Assembly: GCF_900312675.1 (NCBI RefSeq)
Contig: NZ_OMPC01000001.1
Coordinates: 99,140 to 163,139 of the forward strand
Reading direction: 5' to 3'
Source: Aliivibrio sp. EL58
Lineage (GTDB): Bacteria; Pseudomonadota; Gammaproteobacteria; Enterobacterales; Vibrionaceae
DNA length: 64,000 nt
Part shown: piece by piece, positions 47,754 through 57,349 of the stretch
Layout: every line of letters begins with the position of its first letter
How positions within the stretch are numbered: position 1 is the stretch's first letter
Program-made: the position numbers and the translations under genes
The notes under the pieces: generated by a model
Databases searched by the model: none
Told to the model about the DNA's origin: nothing
Seen by the model: the letters and a program-made list of their open reading frames with translations, nothing else

Positions 47754-48487
47754 TAAATTGTTGTAAATCCATAAGAGGTGAATATATTTTTGGCTTTTTC
47801 AGATAATAAATATTGATAAAAATGAGTGACTTTATTTGAGTTTTTATTTTTTATTATTGCCATTGGATACACAATAGGATCATGAGAATCAGCAGGAAAC
47901 TCCTCCACAATTGCGACTTCTTTTGACAATAATGCATCTGTTTTATACACGATACCCAGTGGCGCTTCATCACGTTCAACAAACAATAAAGCAGAACGAA
48001 CATTGTTGCCTGACGCAATATGATCTTTCACTTCAGGCCAGCGAAACTGTTTTTCTAAACTTTGTTTTCCATAGATCCCCGCAGGTACATGCCTAGGATC
48101 TGCCATTGCAATTCGGAAGCCTTTTTGCCCAATAAACCACTGCCATGTATTTTTTTTGGGCGTGCTTTTCGAGGCAATTAACACCAAGCTATTTCGTAAT
48201 AAATCCACTTTGCTTTCTGTGTCTATTTGATCTTGTTCAACCAAATAGTCCATCCATTTACTATTTGCTGAAAGGTAAATATCCGCCGGTGCGCCATTAG
48301 CAATTTGTCGAGCCAATGAAGATGACCCAGCAAAGCTGACTCGTACTTTTTCACCCGTTTCATTTTGGTATTCATCAACAATATCATTCATCACATTGGT
48401 TAATGACGATGCAGCATAAACCGTTACATTTGCTGATACTGATAAAGAGCTAAACAAGAGTGCTAAAAATAATGTCAATCGGGACAT
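47753..48487 (-). CDS. modA: Periplasmic molybdate-binding protein ModA
   Basis: 244 residues from the ATG at 48487, which has AAGGA upstream; a 12-codon longer frame overlaps cobQ and would spoil the signal peptide. Signal about 1-19; mature protein begins N-V-T-V-Y-A-A-S-S-L-T-N, with ligand serines in A-S-S-L and A-G-S-S-S-L-A. Starts 13 nt after cobQ, so the order cobQ-modA-modB-modC is likely a single transcript. Confidence 0.93.
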   Translation of the reverse strand: MSRLTLFLALLFSSLSVSANVTVYAASSLTNVMNDIVDEYQNETGEKVRVSFAGSSSLARQIANGAPADIYLSANSKWMDYLVEQDQIDTESKVDLLRNSLVLIASKSTPKKNTWQWFIGQKGFRIAMADPRHVPAGIYGKQSLEKQFRWPEVKDHIASGNNVRSALLFVERDEAPLGIVYKTDALLSKEVAIVEEFPADSHDPIVYPMAIIKNKNSNKVTHFYQYLLSEKAKNIFTSYGFTTI

Positions 48488-48500
48488 ACTTATACTTTCC

Positions 48501-50006
48501 TTAATATGCTGCTTTCTTTTCAAATAAATTTGGCCAGATCTGTGACAGATCTAAACTCTCTTCAATAGACTCAGCAATACGCTCAATTGCTTCTTCTTGA
48601 ATTTCGCTCATATCTACCGCTTTAGCCTTTTGTAGACCCGCCCAAGATAAAATGGCTTCAAATGCGGCGGGCTCATCGAAAATACCATGCAAATAAGTGC
48701 CAAAAATGGTGTCTTCATCATTAAGTGTACCATCATGCCTTACGGTACTTTCATTTGTAATTGAGATTGGGTAATTATTATCTATAGCCTTAGTGCCTTC
48801 TTTTATACGAGTACTTACTCCGGCATGAATTTCATAACCTTTAATACTTGCTAAAGCTTGTTCAGGAAGGTTCAACGTCCCCTCAACCAACGTTAATTGT
48901 TTTTGTTTTTTTAACTCAGTGACGATCGGTAAATAACCTAAACCAGAAATCGAGGAGGCTTTTCCCTCCAAGCCAAGTGGGTCAGAAAGATTCTCACCTA
49001 ACATTTGATACCCTCCACAAATACCCATGACTTTACCGCCATAGCGTAAATGCCTCTCAATGTCTTTATCCCAACCTTGTGATTTAAGATAAGTTAAGTC
49101 GGCTTGGACTGATTTACTGCCCGGTAAGATAATAAAATCGGCACCTGACAAAGAATGTCCTTTTCCTACAAATTGAAGATCTATTTCAGGATGTAAGCGT
49201 AATGGATCAAAATCGGTATGATTACTTATGCGTGTAACGACAGGCACTTTAACAACAAACTTCCCTTTCTCTTGCTGTTCACTCTTAATCGCATCTTCCG
49301 CTTCTAAATTTAACCCATGTAAATACGGAATAACACCCAATACTGGTTTACCCGTTTTCTCTTCTAACCACTCAAGTCCAGGAACCAATAATGAAATATC
49401 ACCTCGAAAACGGTTAATCACAAAGCCTTTTACTCGTGCTTGTTCTGATTCAGACAATAATGCCAGCGTGCCATAGAGATGAGCAAACACCCCACCGCGG
49501 TCAATATCAGCAACAATAATAACAGGAACATCAGCCGCTTCTGCAAAGCCCATATTAGCGATGTCATTTTCACGTAAGTTAATCTCAGCAGGACTTCCCG
49601 CTCCTTCAACGACAACGCACTGATAGTGATCAGTTAGATAAGAAAAAGATTCTAAAACATAAGGCATGGCTAATTTTTTGTAATCTTGAAAGCCCCAAGC
49701 ATCCATAGTTTCAATCGCTTTACCCTGAACAATAACTTGAGCACCAATATCAGTATTTGGCTTTAATAAAATAGGATTCATATGAACATTAGGTTTTACT
49801 CTTGCCGCATCAGCTTGAAGTGCTTGAGCCCGACCAATCTCCCCCCCTTCTTCTGTCACCGCGCTATTAAGTGCCATGTTCTGTGGCTTAAAAGGGGCAA
49901 CTTGGATCCCTTTATTGGCAAGAACTCGGCATAAGCCTGCCACAAGTACGGTTTTTCCTGCATCAGAGGTAGTACCTTGAACCATTAACGGAGTAAAGTT
50001 GTTCAT
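48501..50006 (-). CDS. cobQ: Cobyric acid synthase CobQ/CbiP
   Basis: Glutamine-dependent amidation of adenosylcobyrinic acid diamide in cobalamin synthesis. 501 residues. N-terminal ATP-binding P-loop G-T-T-S-D-A-G-K-T and [13 protein letters not shown]-terminal class-I-type glutaminase with nucleophile cysteine in M-G-I-C-G-G-Y-Q and histidine in Y-L-H-G-I-F. Linked to modABC rather than to other cobalamin genes, which are absent from this window. No cobalamin riboswitch seen upstream. Confidence 0.94.
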   Translation of the reverse strand: MNNFTPLMVQGTTSDAGKTVLVAGLCRVLANKGIQVAPFKPQNMALNSAVTEEGGEIGRAQALQADAARVKPNVHMNPILLKPNTDIGAQVIVQGKAIETMDAWGFQDYKKLAMPYVLESFSYLTDHYQCVVVEGAGSPAEINLRENDIANMGFAEAADVPVIIVADIDRGGVFAHLYGTLALLSESEQARVKGFVINRFRGDISLLVPGLEWLEEKTGKPVLGVIPYLHGLNLEAEDAIKSEQQEKGKFVVKVPVVTRISNHTDFDPLRLHPEIDLQFVGKGHSLSGADFIILPGSKSVQADLTYLKSQGWDKDIERHLRYGGKVMGICGGYQMLGENLSDPLGLEGKASSISGLGYLPIVTELKKQKQLTLVEGTLNLPEQALASIKGYEIHAGVSTRIKEGTKAIDNNYPISITNESTVRHDGTLNDEDTIFGTYLHGIFDEPAAFEAILSWAGLQKAKAVDMSEIQEEAIERIAESIEESLDLSQIWPNLFEKKAAY

Positions 50007-50221
50007 AATTCCATCTATTTTACGTTAGAAATTCAGTCGATAATATTAACATTATTCTCAGTTGAGAGGCGAGGTTCTGTTTGTCTTCTTATGTTCTTAA
50101 TTCAAGATGAATCGAATATGAATAATTTACTCACGATAGATTCAACCTTGTTTTGTTTTAATAGCTCTATCGAAGCGATACCGCTTAAATTAACTCTCTA
50201 TGCATCACTTAAGGATCTATT

Positions 50222-50602
50222 ATGAAAAAGACAATTATTGCTATTACTGCAGCCCTAATCTTATCTCCTACTATTGCTCTTGCTGGAAATGGTGACCACG
50301 ACAATCATAAACAAGCACAATTTAATTACACTGGTCCTGTCAGCACAATTACCGTTGCTGAATTACTGAAAGATACAAGTATGTTCACTGAGCAAAATGC
50401 CATTGTAGATGGCCAAATCATTCGCCATGTACGTAAAGATAAATACCTATTCTCTGATGGCACGACAGAGATTCAAATTGAACTAGATGATGATATCTCA
50501 TTACCAACAGCAATTAATGAAACCACGAAAGTTCGTTTATTTGGTGAATATGAAGGCGGAAGCACACCAGAAATTGAAGTTGATAGAGTTCAAATCCTGT
50601 AA
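50222..50602 (+). CDS. YgiW/YdeI-family periplasmic OB-fold stress protein
   Basis: 126 residues with a signal peptide (1-21, A-L-A-G) and a BOF/OB-fold domain: V-A-E-L-L-K-D ... V-D-G-Q-I-I-R-H-V-R-K-D-K-Y-L-F-S-D-G-T-T-E (split), I-Q-I-E-L-D and V-R-L-F-G-E-Y-E. Relatives are induced by hydrogen peroxide, metals or antimicrobial peptides. AAGGA ribosome site; terminator at 50628-50649. Confidence 0.9.
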   Translation: MKKTIIAITAALILSPTIALAGNGDHDNHKQAQFNYTGPVSTITVAELLKDTSMFTEQNAIVDGQIIRHVRKDKYLFSDGTTEIQIELDDDISLPTAINETTKVRLFGEYEGGSTPEIEVDRVQIL

Positions 50603-50627
50603 AATCACCTAAAATACTTATAACTTG

Positions 50628-50649
50628 GCCTGCATTTTGCAGGCTTTTT
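50628..50649 (+). terminator. Terminator
   Basis: Seven-bp GC-rich stem (50628-50634 with 50638-50644) followed by five T's. Confidence 0.85.
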
Positions 50650-50685
50650 CATAGATAAAATTCATGAATGTTAGGTTAATAAGTT

Positions 50686-51225
50686 ATGGAATCAACTAAG
50701 TACATCAAAAAGGCTCTCATATTGGCAACCATGCTATCTTCGTCAACAGCAATGGCCAATAACTTCCCTTACAGTTTTTTTGAAGCCCGAGTAGGTACGA
50801 GCCCTGGTACATTTGGTGCTCAAATTAACCAACAATTTACTGAAAATTCTCACCTCGTAGGGCAAATTGAAAGTAAATTTGAAGGTGACTGGGATATCAA
50901 TGGTGGTATTGGTTTTAATGGACCTATTAATGAATTTGCTGATATTTATGGTCAACTATTGCTTCATAACGTAAAAGACAAATCAAGTGACAAATTTGGT
51001 GATGAAATGCTCACTGAAGTAAATATTGGTCTTCGAGTTTGGTTAATGCAACAAATTGAAGTTGGCGCTAAATATGGACAGCTATTTAATAGTGACGTAA
51101 GTAAAGATATCGGTAGCGTGCATTTTCGTTTTCATTCAACGGAGCAGTTATCTGTTGGTGCTGAGGCTAAATTTAGCGGTGTTTATGGTGGTCAAATGAT
51201 GATGACTGCCAGATTTACATTCTAA
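50686..51225 (+). CDS. Putative small outer-membrane beta-barrel protein
   Basis: 179 residues; signal peptide about 1-24 (ending A-M-A-N-N), then strand-like amphipathic blocks (F-G-A-Q-I-N-Q-Q-F-T, L-V-G-Q-I-E-S-K-F-E-G-D-W-D) and a C-terminal M-M-M-T-A-R-F-T-F ending in Phe. Consistent with an eight-stranded barrel. No family recognised. Lies after a terminator, so it has its own promoter. Confidence 0.65.
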   Translation: MESTKYIKKALILATMLSSSTAMANNFPYSFFEARVGTSPGTFGAQINQQFTENSHLVGQIESKFEGDWDINGGIGFNGPINEFADIYGQLLLHNVKDKSSDKFGDEMLTEVNIGLRVWLMQQIEVGAKYGQLFNSDVSKDIGSVHFRFHSTEQLSVGAEAKFSGVYGGQMMMTARFTF

Positions 51226-51352
51226 CTACATTATTACACAACTTAGATCACATTATTGACTATTGATAGAACTGGTTATAACAGTATATCAATAGATACG
51301 TGTTATATATTGCGCCAAATTCTTATGCGTAACTAATATCTGTGGTCTTAAT

Positions 51353-53239
51353 ATGCTGAAAAATATTTCAATCAAAAACAAACTCACATTAATGTTTGTG
51401 ATTGTCATCCTAGTGATGGCATCAATTCAAACAGTAATGACTGGACGTCAACTACTTGATGAAACCTATCGCTCAGTGAATCAGTTTTCAGCAGCAATTA
51501 CTAAAGTAAGTGTTTCAGGACTTGATAAATGGATAAGCGGTCGTACTAATATTGTTGAAGCATCCACTAATGCTTTTTCTCATTCAGCTATCCCTATCAG
51601 TTATTTTAACCAAGCTCAAAGAGCTGGACACTTTATAATTAACTACGCAGGTTTAGACACTGGCGAGTTTTTTCAGAGCAATGATGATAATCCTGTCCCT
51701 GCAGGATACGACCCGCGTCAACGCGGTTGGTATAAAGAAGCTTCTTCGACAACAAATACCATAGTTACCAGTCCTTATGTTGATGCCGGTAATGGCGATC
51801 TTGTTGTAACTATTGCGAAAGCATTTAGTACTAATGGTTATCGTGGTGTTATTGGTGCCGACGTTAGCATTCAATCTATTGTTGATGATATTTTAGCTAT
51901 TAACCAAGATGGTGTTTCTGCATTCCTAATTGATGGCAACGGCAACTTTGTTGCCCATCCTGATAGAAACATGACCATGAAATCTATTTCTGCACTTGGT
52001 AATGATTTCTCATTAAGTCGAATCCAACAACTTGCAACGAACCACTCTCAAACCGAAGTTAATGTTTATGGTAGCGATGCTTTTTTAACTGCTGCAAAAG
52101 TACCTCAAACTGATTGGTATTTCATTGTTGTTGTTGATAAGCAGCAAGCCTTTGCCTCAGTTAGAAGCGTATTACGCGATTCTACAATAATGACATTACT
52201 TCAAATCGCTATCATTGCCATTCTTGCTATGTTCTTAATTAAGCACGCATTAGCCCCGTTAAATACATTAAGCAAAGCAATGGAAGATCTGGCAAATGGT
52301 AATGGCGACTTAACACAACGCATTGAAGTTAATTCTAAAGATGAAATAGGAATATTAGCCACTCACGTCAATGGTTTTGTTGAAAAACTTCAATCCATAG
52401 TGAAAGATATCGCAACCTCTTCGTCAGAGTTGGATTCACAGTCAAAAGTGAGTACAAAAGTAGCCCGTCAAACTAATGATGGTTTAACTATTCAATTAAA
52501 TGAAATTTCACAAATCGCTACTGCTGTTCATGAAATGTCAGCGACAGCTCAAGAAGTTGCTAACAACGCGCAAATGACGGCAGATTCTGCGGTCAGTTCA
52601 ACTGAGAATTGCGAGCAAGGTAAATTAGTTATCATGCGTAATCAGGAATCAATTACTAACCTTGCTAACCAAGTGGACAACGCATCAGGTATTATCCAAG
52701 AGCTAGATAAAAACGCACAAGATATTAATACCATTCTTTCGACGATTCGCGATATTGCTGAGCAAACCAACCTACTTGCACTTAATGCCGCAATTGAAGC
52801 AGCACGAGCAGGTGAACAAGGTCGTGGTTTTGCTGTCGTTGCTGATGAGGTTCGTGTTTTATCCCAACGAACTCACAGTTCAACGGATGAGATCCGTAAT
52901 ATGATCGAAACACTGCAGCGCAATACTGAAAATGCTGTTCAAAGTATGGATGAAAGCAAAAGCTTCGCTCAATCTAGTGTAGATGATGCTAATAATGCAA
53001 CTCACGCATTAGAAGAAATTGCGATTTCTATTACCCAAATTTCAGATATGGCGATTCAAATCTCAAGTGCTGCCGCAGAGCAAAGAACGGTTACTGATGA
53101 GGTTAGTAAGAATATCCAATCAGCTAACGATGTGTCCGATCAAATGTCACATCAAGCTGATAATTCACAAAAATTATCAGAAGAGCTGCGTAGCATTGCT
53201 AAGCAACTAAATAATCAAGTTCATTTATTTAAATACTGA
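51353..53239 (+). CDS. Methyl-accepting chemotaxis protein with double Cache (dCache_1) sensor
   Basis: 628 residues. TM1 about 10-30, periplasmic dCache_1 domain about 35-270, TM2 about 278-300, HAMP, signalling domain with tip [20 protein letters not shown]. The sensor contains [15 protein letters not shown] and G-A-D-V-S, which match the amino-acid-binding signature of dCache_1 receptors, so an amino acid is the likely ligand. No micropeptide frame follows this receptor. Confidence 0.94.
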   Translation: MLKNISIKNKLTLMFVIVILVMASIQTVMTGRQLLDETYRSVNQFSAAITKVSVSGLDKWISGRTNIVEASTNAFSHSAIPISYFNQAQRAGHFIINYAGLDTGEFFQSNDDNPVPAGYDPRQRGWYKEASSTTNTIVTSPYVDAGNGDLVVTIAKAFSTNGYRGVIGADVSIQSIVDDILAINQDGVSAFLIDGNGNFVAHPDRNMTMKSISALGNDFSLSRIQQLATNHSQTEVNVYGSDAFLTAAKVPQTDWYFIVVVDKQQAFASVRSVLRDSTIMTLLQIAIIAILAMFLIKHALAPLNTLSKAMEDLANGNGDLTQRIEVNSKDEIGILATHVNGFVEKLQSIVKDIATSSSELDSQSKVSTKVARQTNDGLTIQLNEISQIATAVHEMSATAQEVANNAQMTADSAVSSTENCEQGKLVIMRNQESITNLANQVDNASGIIQELDKNAQDINTILSTIRDIAEQTNLLALNAAIEAARAGEQGRGFAVVADEVRVLSQRTHSSTDEIRNMIETLQRNTENAVQSMDESKSFAQSSVDDANNATHALEEIAISITQISDMAIQISSAAAEQRTVTDEVSKNIQSANDVSDQMSHQADNSQKLSEELRSIAKQLNNQVHLFKY

Positions 53240-53262
53240 TATCTAAGTAAATAACCAACAAA

Positions 53263-53297
53263 GCCAGTGCATGATTCCTAATATGCGCTGGTTTTTT
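53263..53297 (+). terminator. Terminator of the dCache receptor gene
   Basis: Nine-bp stem with one G-U pair (53264-53272 with 53283-53291) followed by a T run. Confidence 0.75.
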
Positions 53298-53398
53298 GTT
53301 TCATAAATAGAAACCTTACTCCATTAATATAAAAACACTTGATTTCACTTCTTTTTAACACTAATTTGTTAGTATGTTGTTAAAAAGGATATTTCGAC

Positions 53399-54817
53399 AT
53401 GAATCTGTTACGTAGTTTTATTGTATTATTGCTATTAATTCCAAGCTTAGCTTTCTCCCTTGAATTATCACCTCTGGCTCAGGTTCCATATACTGGTGAT
53501 CTTGATAGTTTAAAAAAGAAAGGAACTGTCAGAGTTCTTGTTTCAGCCGATCTTGGTTTCTACTACATTGAAAAAGGCCAGCCTAAAGGAATTATTGCTG
53601 AGTTTCTTCACCATTTTGAATTGCATTTACGTAAAAATAAAATTCATGTCAATGTTCAAGTTATCCCAATTCCACGGGATGATCTTTTTGATGCGCTCGA
53701 AGCTGGTTTTGGGGATATTGCCGTCGCTAATTTAACCATTACACCACAGCGTTTAAAATATGTGGATTTTAGTGACCCTATCATCAGTAACAGCCAAGAG
53801 TGGCTTGTGACCTCAAAATCAGTCCCGACGATTACTTCTTTCGATGACCTATCAGGAAAAGAAGTCTGGGTTCGAGCAAGTTCGAGTTATTTTGAAAGTT
53901 TACAGGTTATTAATAAAACCTTATCAGAAAAAGGGCTTCCTCCTGTACATGTTCAATTTATCGAAGAGAATCTTCAAGATTACGAATTAATGGAGATGAT
54001 AAATCAAGATATCCTTCCTATTACTGTTATTGATAGCCACAAATCACAATTGTGGACAAAAATAATGGAGAATATCACGATCAATAAATCACTCCCAATC
54101 CGCACTGATGCAAATATTGGTTGGGCAATAAGAAAAGATAGCCCTCAATTAAAAGTAGCGGTTAATAAATACGTAAAGAAAATTAAACAAGGCTCTTTTC
54201 TAGGAAATGTTATTTATAATAAATACCTTGATAATACCAAGTGGCTTAAAAATGCACTTAATCCCAAAACAGTTAAACAATTTAACAGCCTAGCTCTTTT
54301 ATTCGAGCAATATGCGGATCAATATCAATTCGATTGGTTAATGATTTCGGCTCAAGCTTATCAAGAATCACGATTTAACAATCGACTTGTTTCTCATATG
54401 GGTGCGGTAGGGATTATGCAGGTACTACCTAAAACAGCCAAGGAACCTTATATAAACATAAAGAATTTCAGACAGTTAGAAAATAACATTCATGCTGGTG
54501 TAAAATATATGGACTTTGTTCATAAACGCTACTTCTTAAAACCAGAAATAACCAAAGAAAATCAAATGTATTTTTCATTAGCAGCTTACAATGCGGGCCC
54601 TGCTAATGTCAGAAAAATGCGTAGAATGGCGGTAAAGCACGGCTATAATCCTAATGTCTGGTTTAATAATGTGGAGATCATGGCTAGAAAGTATGTAAGT
54701 AAGGAGCCTGTTCACTATGTGGCTAATATCAGCCGTTACTATGTTATCTATAAACAGATTGCATTACTGCAATCACTTAGAGAACATCAAAACGCCTCCA
54801 ACTACAAACTGTTTTAA
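53399..54817 (+). CDS. mltF: MltF-like lytic transglycosylase (SBP domain plus SLT domain)
   Basis: 472 residues. Signal peptide about 1-19; family-3 solute-binding-like domain (about 40-275) and a C-terminal lysozyme-like SLT domain (about 300-460) with the catalytic glutamate in A-Q-A-Y-Q-E-S-R-F-N and the motifs G-A-V-G-I-M-Q-V-L-P and A-A-Y-N-A-G-P-A-N-V. This is the MltF arrangement, in which the binding domain controls murein cleavage. No lipobox. Terminator at 54826-54858. Confidence 0.9.
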   Translation: MNLLRSFIVLLLLIPSLAFSLELSPLAQVPYTGDLDSLKKKGTVRVLVSADLGFYYIEKGQPKGIIAEFLHHFELHLRKNKIHVNVQVIPIPRDDLFDALEAGFGDIAVANLTITPQRLKYVDFSDPIISNSQEWLVTSKSVPTITSFDDLSGKEVWVRASSSYFESLQVINKTLSEKGLPPVHVQFIEENLQDYELMEMINQDILPITVIDSHKSQLWTKIMENITINKSLPIRTDANIGWAIRKDSPQLKVAVNKYVKKIKQGSFLGNVIYNKYLDNTKWLKNALNPKTVKQFNSLALLFEQYADQYQFDWLMISAQAYQESRFNNRLVSHMGAVGIMQVLPKTAKEPYINIKNFRQLENNIHAGVKYMDFVHKRYFLKPEITKENQMYFSLAAYNAGPANVRKMRRMAVKHGYNPNVWFNNVEIMARKYVSKEPVHYVANISRYYVIYKQIALLQSLREHQNASNYKLF

Positions 54818-54825
54818 CTAGCCAA

Positions 54826-54858
54826 AAAAACGCCCAAAGATTATCTTTGGGCGTTTTT
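54826..54858. terminator. Strong bidirectional terminator
   Basis: Perfect 15-bp stem (54826-54840 with 54844-54858) with A and T runs, between convergent genes. Confidence 0.92.
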
Positions 54859-54879
54859 AGTTCAAATAGTTTATTCAAG

Positions 54880-55533
54880 CTATTTAGCTAATTTCACTTT
54901 TGGTTGAACAAACTTTTTACTAACATCGACAACCGCAACATCACGGAAGAAAGTTCTACCCAGTAATACAGGGAAAGTCATATGTGTACGATCATTCAAC
55001 GTGAACTCTGTCTGAGTTTTTAAATCACCAATTTGAACCCAAGCTTCAATCACTGGACGATCTGTTCTCTCTTCAGTACTCGATTGTCGAATCGTTACAA
55101 TACGAGAAACAGGCGATTCAAATTCCTTAGTCTCATTACCACTATGAGCCAGTTTAAACTTAACCCAATCTTTTCCATCACGCTCAAACATTTCAATATC
55201 AATTGCAGAGATTGACGATGTTGTTGCTCCTGTATCTACACGAGCCTTAGCATTATGATTAATGGCTTTGATGTACATCCACTCTTCTTCACCTAAAATC
55301 AATTTACCATCTGCGGTTTTTAAACTTGTAGCATCTGGCTTCTTAACTGGTGGCTTTGGATCTACTTGCGGCTTCTGTTCTGGTTTTACTTCTGGATTTT
55401 TTTCAGGAGTAGCTGGTTGCTCTACCGCTGGTTTATCTGCCGTCTCATCAGGTGTCGTTGTTGCTGTTGTAGACATACAACCAGCAAGCAAAATAGGTAA
55501 AAGTAACGTTGACCACTTTTTTGTTATCTTCAT
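54880..55533 (-). CDS. RimK-associated retropepsin-like lipoprotein
   Basis: 217 residues. Lipobox L-L-A-G-C (C19), a Pro/Lys/Glu-rich linker (about residues 25-70) that could span toward peptidoglycan, and a C-terminal retropepsin-like domain of the RimK-associated (DUF785/PF05618) family with A-R-V-D-T-G-A-T-T-S-S-I and L-L-G-R-T-F-F-R-D. Relatives are annotated as ATP-dependent zinc proteases but the activity is not well proven. A secreted paralogue without linker is at 63367. AAGGA ribosome site. Confidence 0.85.
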   Translation of the reverse strand: MKITKKWSTLLLPILLAGCMSTTATTTPDETADKPAVEQPATPEKNPEVKPEQKPQVDPKPPVKKPDATSLKTADGKLILGEEEWMYIKAINHNAKARVDTGATTSSISAIDIEMFERDGKDWVKFKLAHSGNETKEFESPVSRIVTIRQSSTEERTDRPVIEAWVQIGDLKTQTEFTLNDRTHMTFPVLLGRTFFRDVAVVDVSKKFVQPKVKLAK

Positions 55534-55600
55534 GCGTTTTCCTTTACTGTCTTATTTATAATCATCTATTTTAGTATAGTGAATATCTCAAAAATATCTG

Positions 55601-56788
55601 TTACTTATTTGCAACAGAGGCTACAGATTTTGCAATATAATCAATATGCTGCTTTTGCATACCCGCAATATTAATGCGTCCATCACCTACGGCATAAATA
55701 CCATGTTCAGATTTTAAACTTGCCATCTGATTAGGGTTGAAACCAATAACTGAGAACATGCCTTTATGCTGTTCAATAACGTCAAAGTCTGTTGATTGTG
55801 TTTCATCACGTAATGCCGCACAAAGATCAGTACGCAAACTTAATAGTCGTTTTTGCATCTCATCTAACTCTGTACGCCATGATAACGTTAATGCTTCATC
55901 ATTTAAGATCCGACCAACAATCGCAGCACCATGATCGGGTGGCATGGTATAAGTAGCACGTGCCATTTGTAGAAGTTTTGCTTTGGTATTCATAGCTATT
56001 TCGATATTGGCAGCAATAACCATCGCAGCGCCAGTACGCTCACGGTATAAACCAAAGTTTTTCGAACATGAGGTAGCAATAAACATTTGAGGAACGCGGT
56101 CAGCCATAAAACGCAGACCTGCGGCATCAGCTTCTAAGCCATCACCAAAACCTTGGTAGGCAATATCTACAAACGGAATAAAACCATTCTTTAGCGCTAA
56201 TTCTGTAATGGTAATCCAATCTGAAAGACGAATATCCGCCCCCGTTGGATTATGACAGCAACCGTGAAGCAAAATAATATCTTTAGGACCCGCTTTCGCA
56301 AGATCAGCCAGCATCGCTGCACTATCGACTTGTTTTGTTGCAGGATTAAAGTAATTGTAGTGCTTAACCTTTAAGCCAGCAGCTTCCATGATTGGTTGAT
56401 GATTGATATAACTTGGGTTACTTATCCAAACCGTTGCATCAGGCTCTGTTGATTTAATCAGATCAGCCAGCATACGTAAGGCACCACTCGCCCCTGGGGT
56501 TTGAATGGCAGAAACACGTTCATAAGCAGAGGTGTCACGTAGCAGTAAATCAACCATACTTTGGTTAAACACTTCACAACCAGCAAGGCCAACATAGGCT
56601 TTTGTGGTTTGCTCTGCAGCGATAGCTTTTGCTGAATCGCTCACCGCTTTCATGATTGGAGTTTGACCTTGGTCATTACGATAAACACCAATGCCGAGAT
56701 CGACTTTGTTGTCACGATCGTCAGCACGGTATTCAATAGAAAGAAAAAGAATGGGATCTTTAGCTGGAGTCGCTATATTTTGCAGCAT
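55601..56788 (-). CDS. Aspartate/aromatic amino-acid aminotransferase (class I, AspC/TyrB type)
   Basis: 395 residues, fold-type I PLP enzyme. The PLP lysine is in A-T-S-C-S-K-N-F-G-L-Y-R-E-R-T-G; other motifs are D-L-G-I-G-V-Y-R-N, C-C-H-N-P-T-G-A-D, and F-V-D-I-A-Y-Q-G-F-G. The enzyme transfers amino groups between aspartate, tyrosine or phenylalanine and 2-oxoglutarate. AspC versus TyrB preference cannot be told by eye. AAGGA ribosome site. Confidence 0.92.
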   Translation of the reverse strand: MLQNIATPAKDPILFLSIEYRADDRDNKVDLGIGVYRNDQGQTPIMKAVSDSAKAIAAEQTTKAYVGLAGCEVFNQSMVDLLLRDTSAYERVSAIQTPGASGALRMLADLIKSTEPDATVWISNPSYINHQPIMEAAGLKVKHYNYFNPATKQVDSAAMLADLAKAGPKDIILLHGCCHNPTGADIRLSDWITITELALKNGFIPFVDIAYQGFGDGLEADAAGLRFMADRVPQMFIATSCSKNFGLYRERTGAAMVIAANIEIAMNTKAKLLQMARATYTMPPDHGAAIVGRILNDEALTLSWRTELDEMQKRLLSLRTDLCAALRDETQSTDFDVIEQHKGMFSVIGFNPNQMASLKSEHGIYAVGDGRINIAGMQKQHIDYIAKSVASVANK

Positions 56789-56878
56789 ATTTTCATATCC
56801 TTATGATCTGTAATGTATTTAAATTACCATTCAGATAGGAAAATATCACGGTTTATTGTTTAGTTTTTCACATTTTTC

Positions 56879-57349
56879 TTACAAAACATTAATTGTATGA
56901 ATAATTTGATTGCTCGAACCACGCCATTCCAATGACGGATCGGCTTTATCTTGTTCAAAGCGACCATCAATGAGTGTATCAATCAGAGCCACTATCTCTT
57001 TTTGTGTCTCATTAAGCTCGTTTAATTCGTAACCCGTCCACATCCAAATGTCTTTATTTTCACATTCAGATTTAACGCGTTTGACTAACTTAAGGACCGA
57101 TTCGCAGTTCATTGGATGCAGCGGGTCACCACCAGATAACGACAATCCTCGACGATAAATACGTGTATCGTTCAAGTCAGCAATGATCTTATCTTCTAAC
57201 TGCTGACAAAAAAGATGCCCCGAATTTGGATTTAATGTGGCCTTGTTGTAGCACCCTTTACAGTTGTGCTCACAACCAGAAACAAACAGGGTACAACGCG
57301 TACCCGGTCCGTTAATCACATCAATCGAATGATAGACGTGATAATTCAT
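56879..57349 (-). CDS. nrdG: Anaerobic ribonucleotide reductase activating protein NrdG
   Basis: 156-residue radical-SAM protein with the cluster motif C-E-H-N-C-K-G-C-Y-N and the glycine-rich S-L-S-G-G-D-P-L. Generates the glycyl radical on NrdD. One-base overlap with the nrdD stop (TAATG). Confidence 0.96.
   Translation of the reverse strand: MNYHVYHSIDVINGPGTRCTLFVSGCEHNCKGCYNKATLNPNSGHLFCQQLEDKIIADLNDTRIYRRGLSLSGGDPLHPMNCESVLKLVKRVKSECENKDIWMWTGYELNELNETQKEIVALIDTLIDGRFEQDKADPSLEWRGSSNQIIHTINVL

Noticed and set aside
50007..50221. Cobalamin riboswitch upstream of cobQ
   Set aside because: No B12-box-like segment was found on the minus strand upstream of the start.
54880..55533. Proline/lysine-rich linker as a DNA tandem repeat
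   Set aside because: The repeats are loose at the protein level and not regular in DNA.
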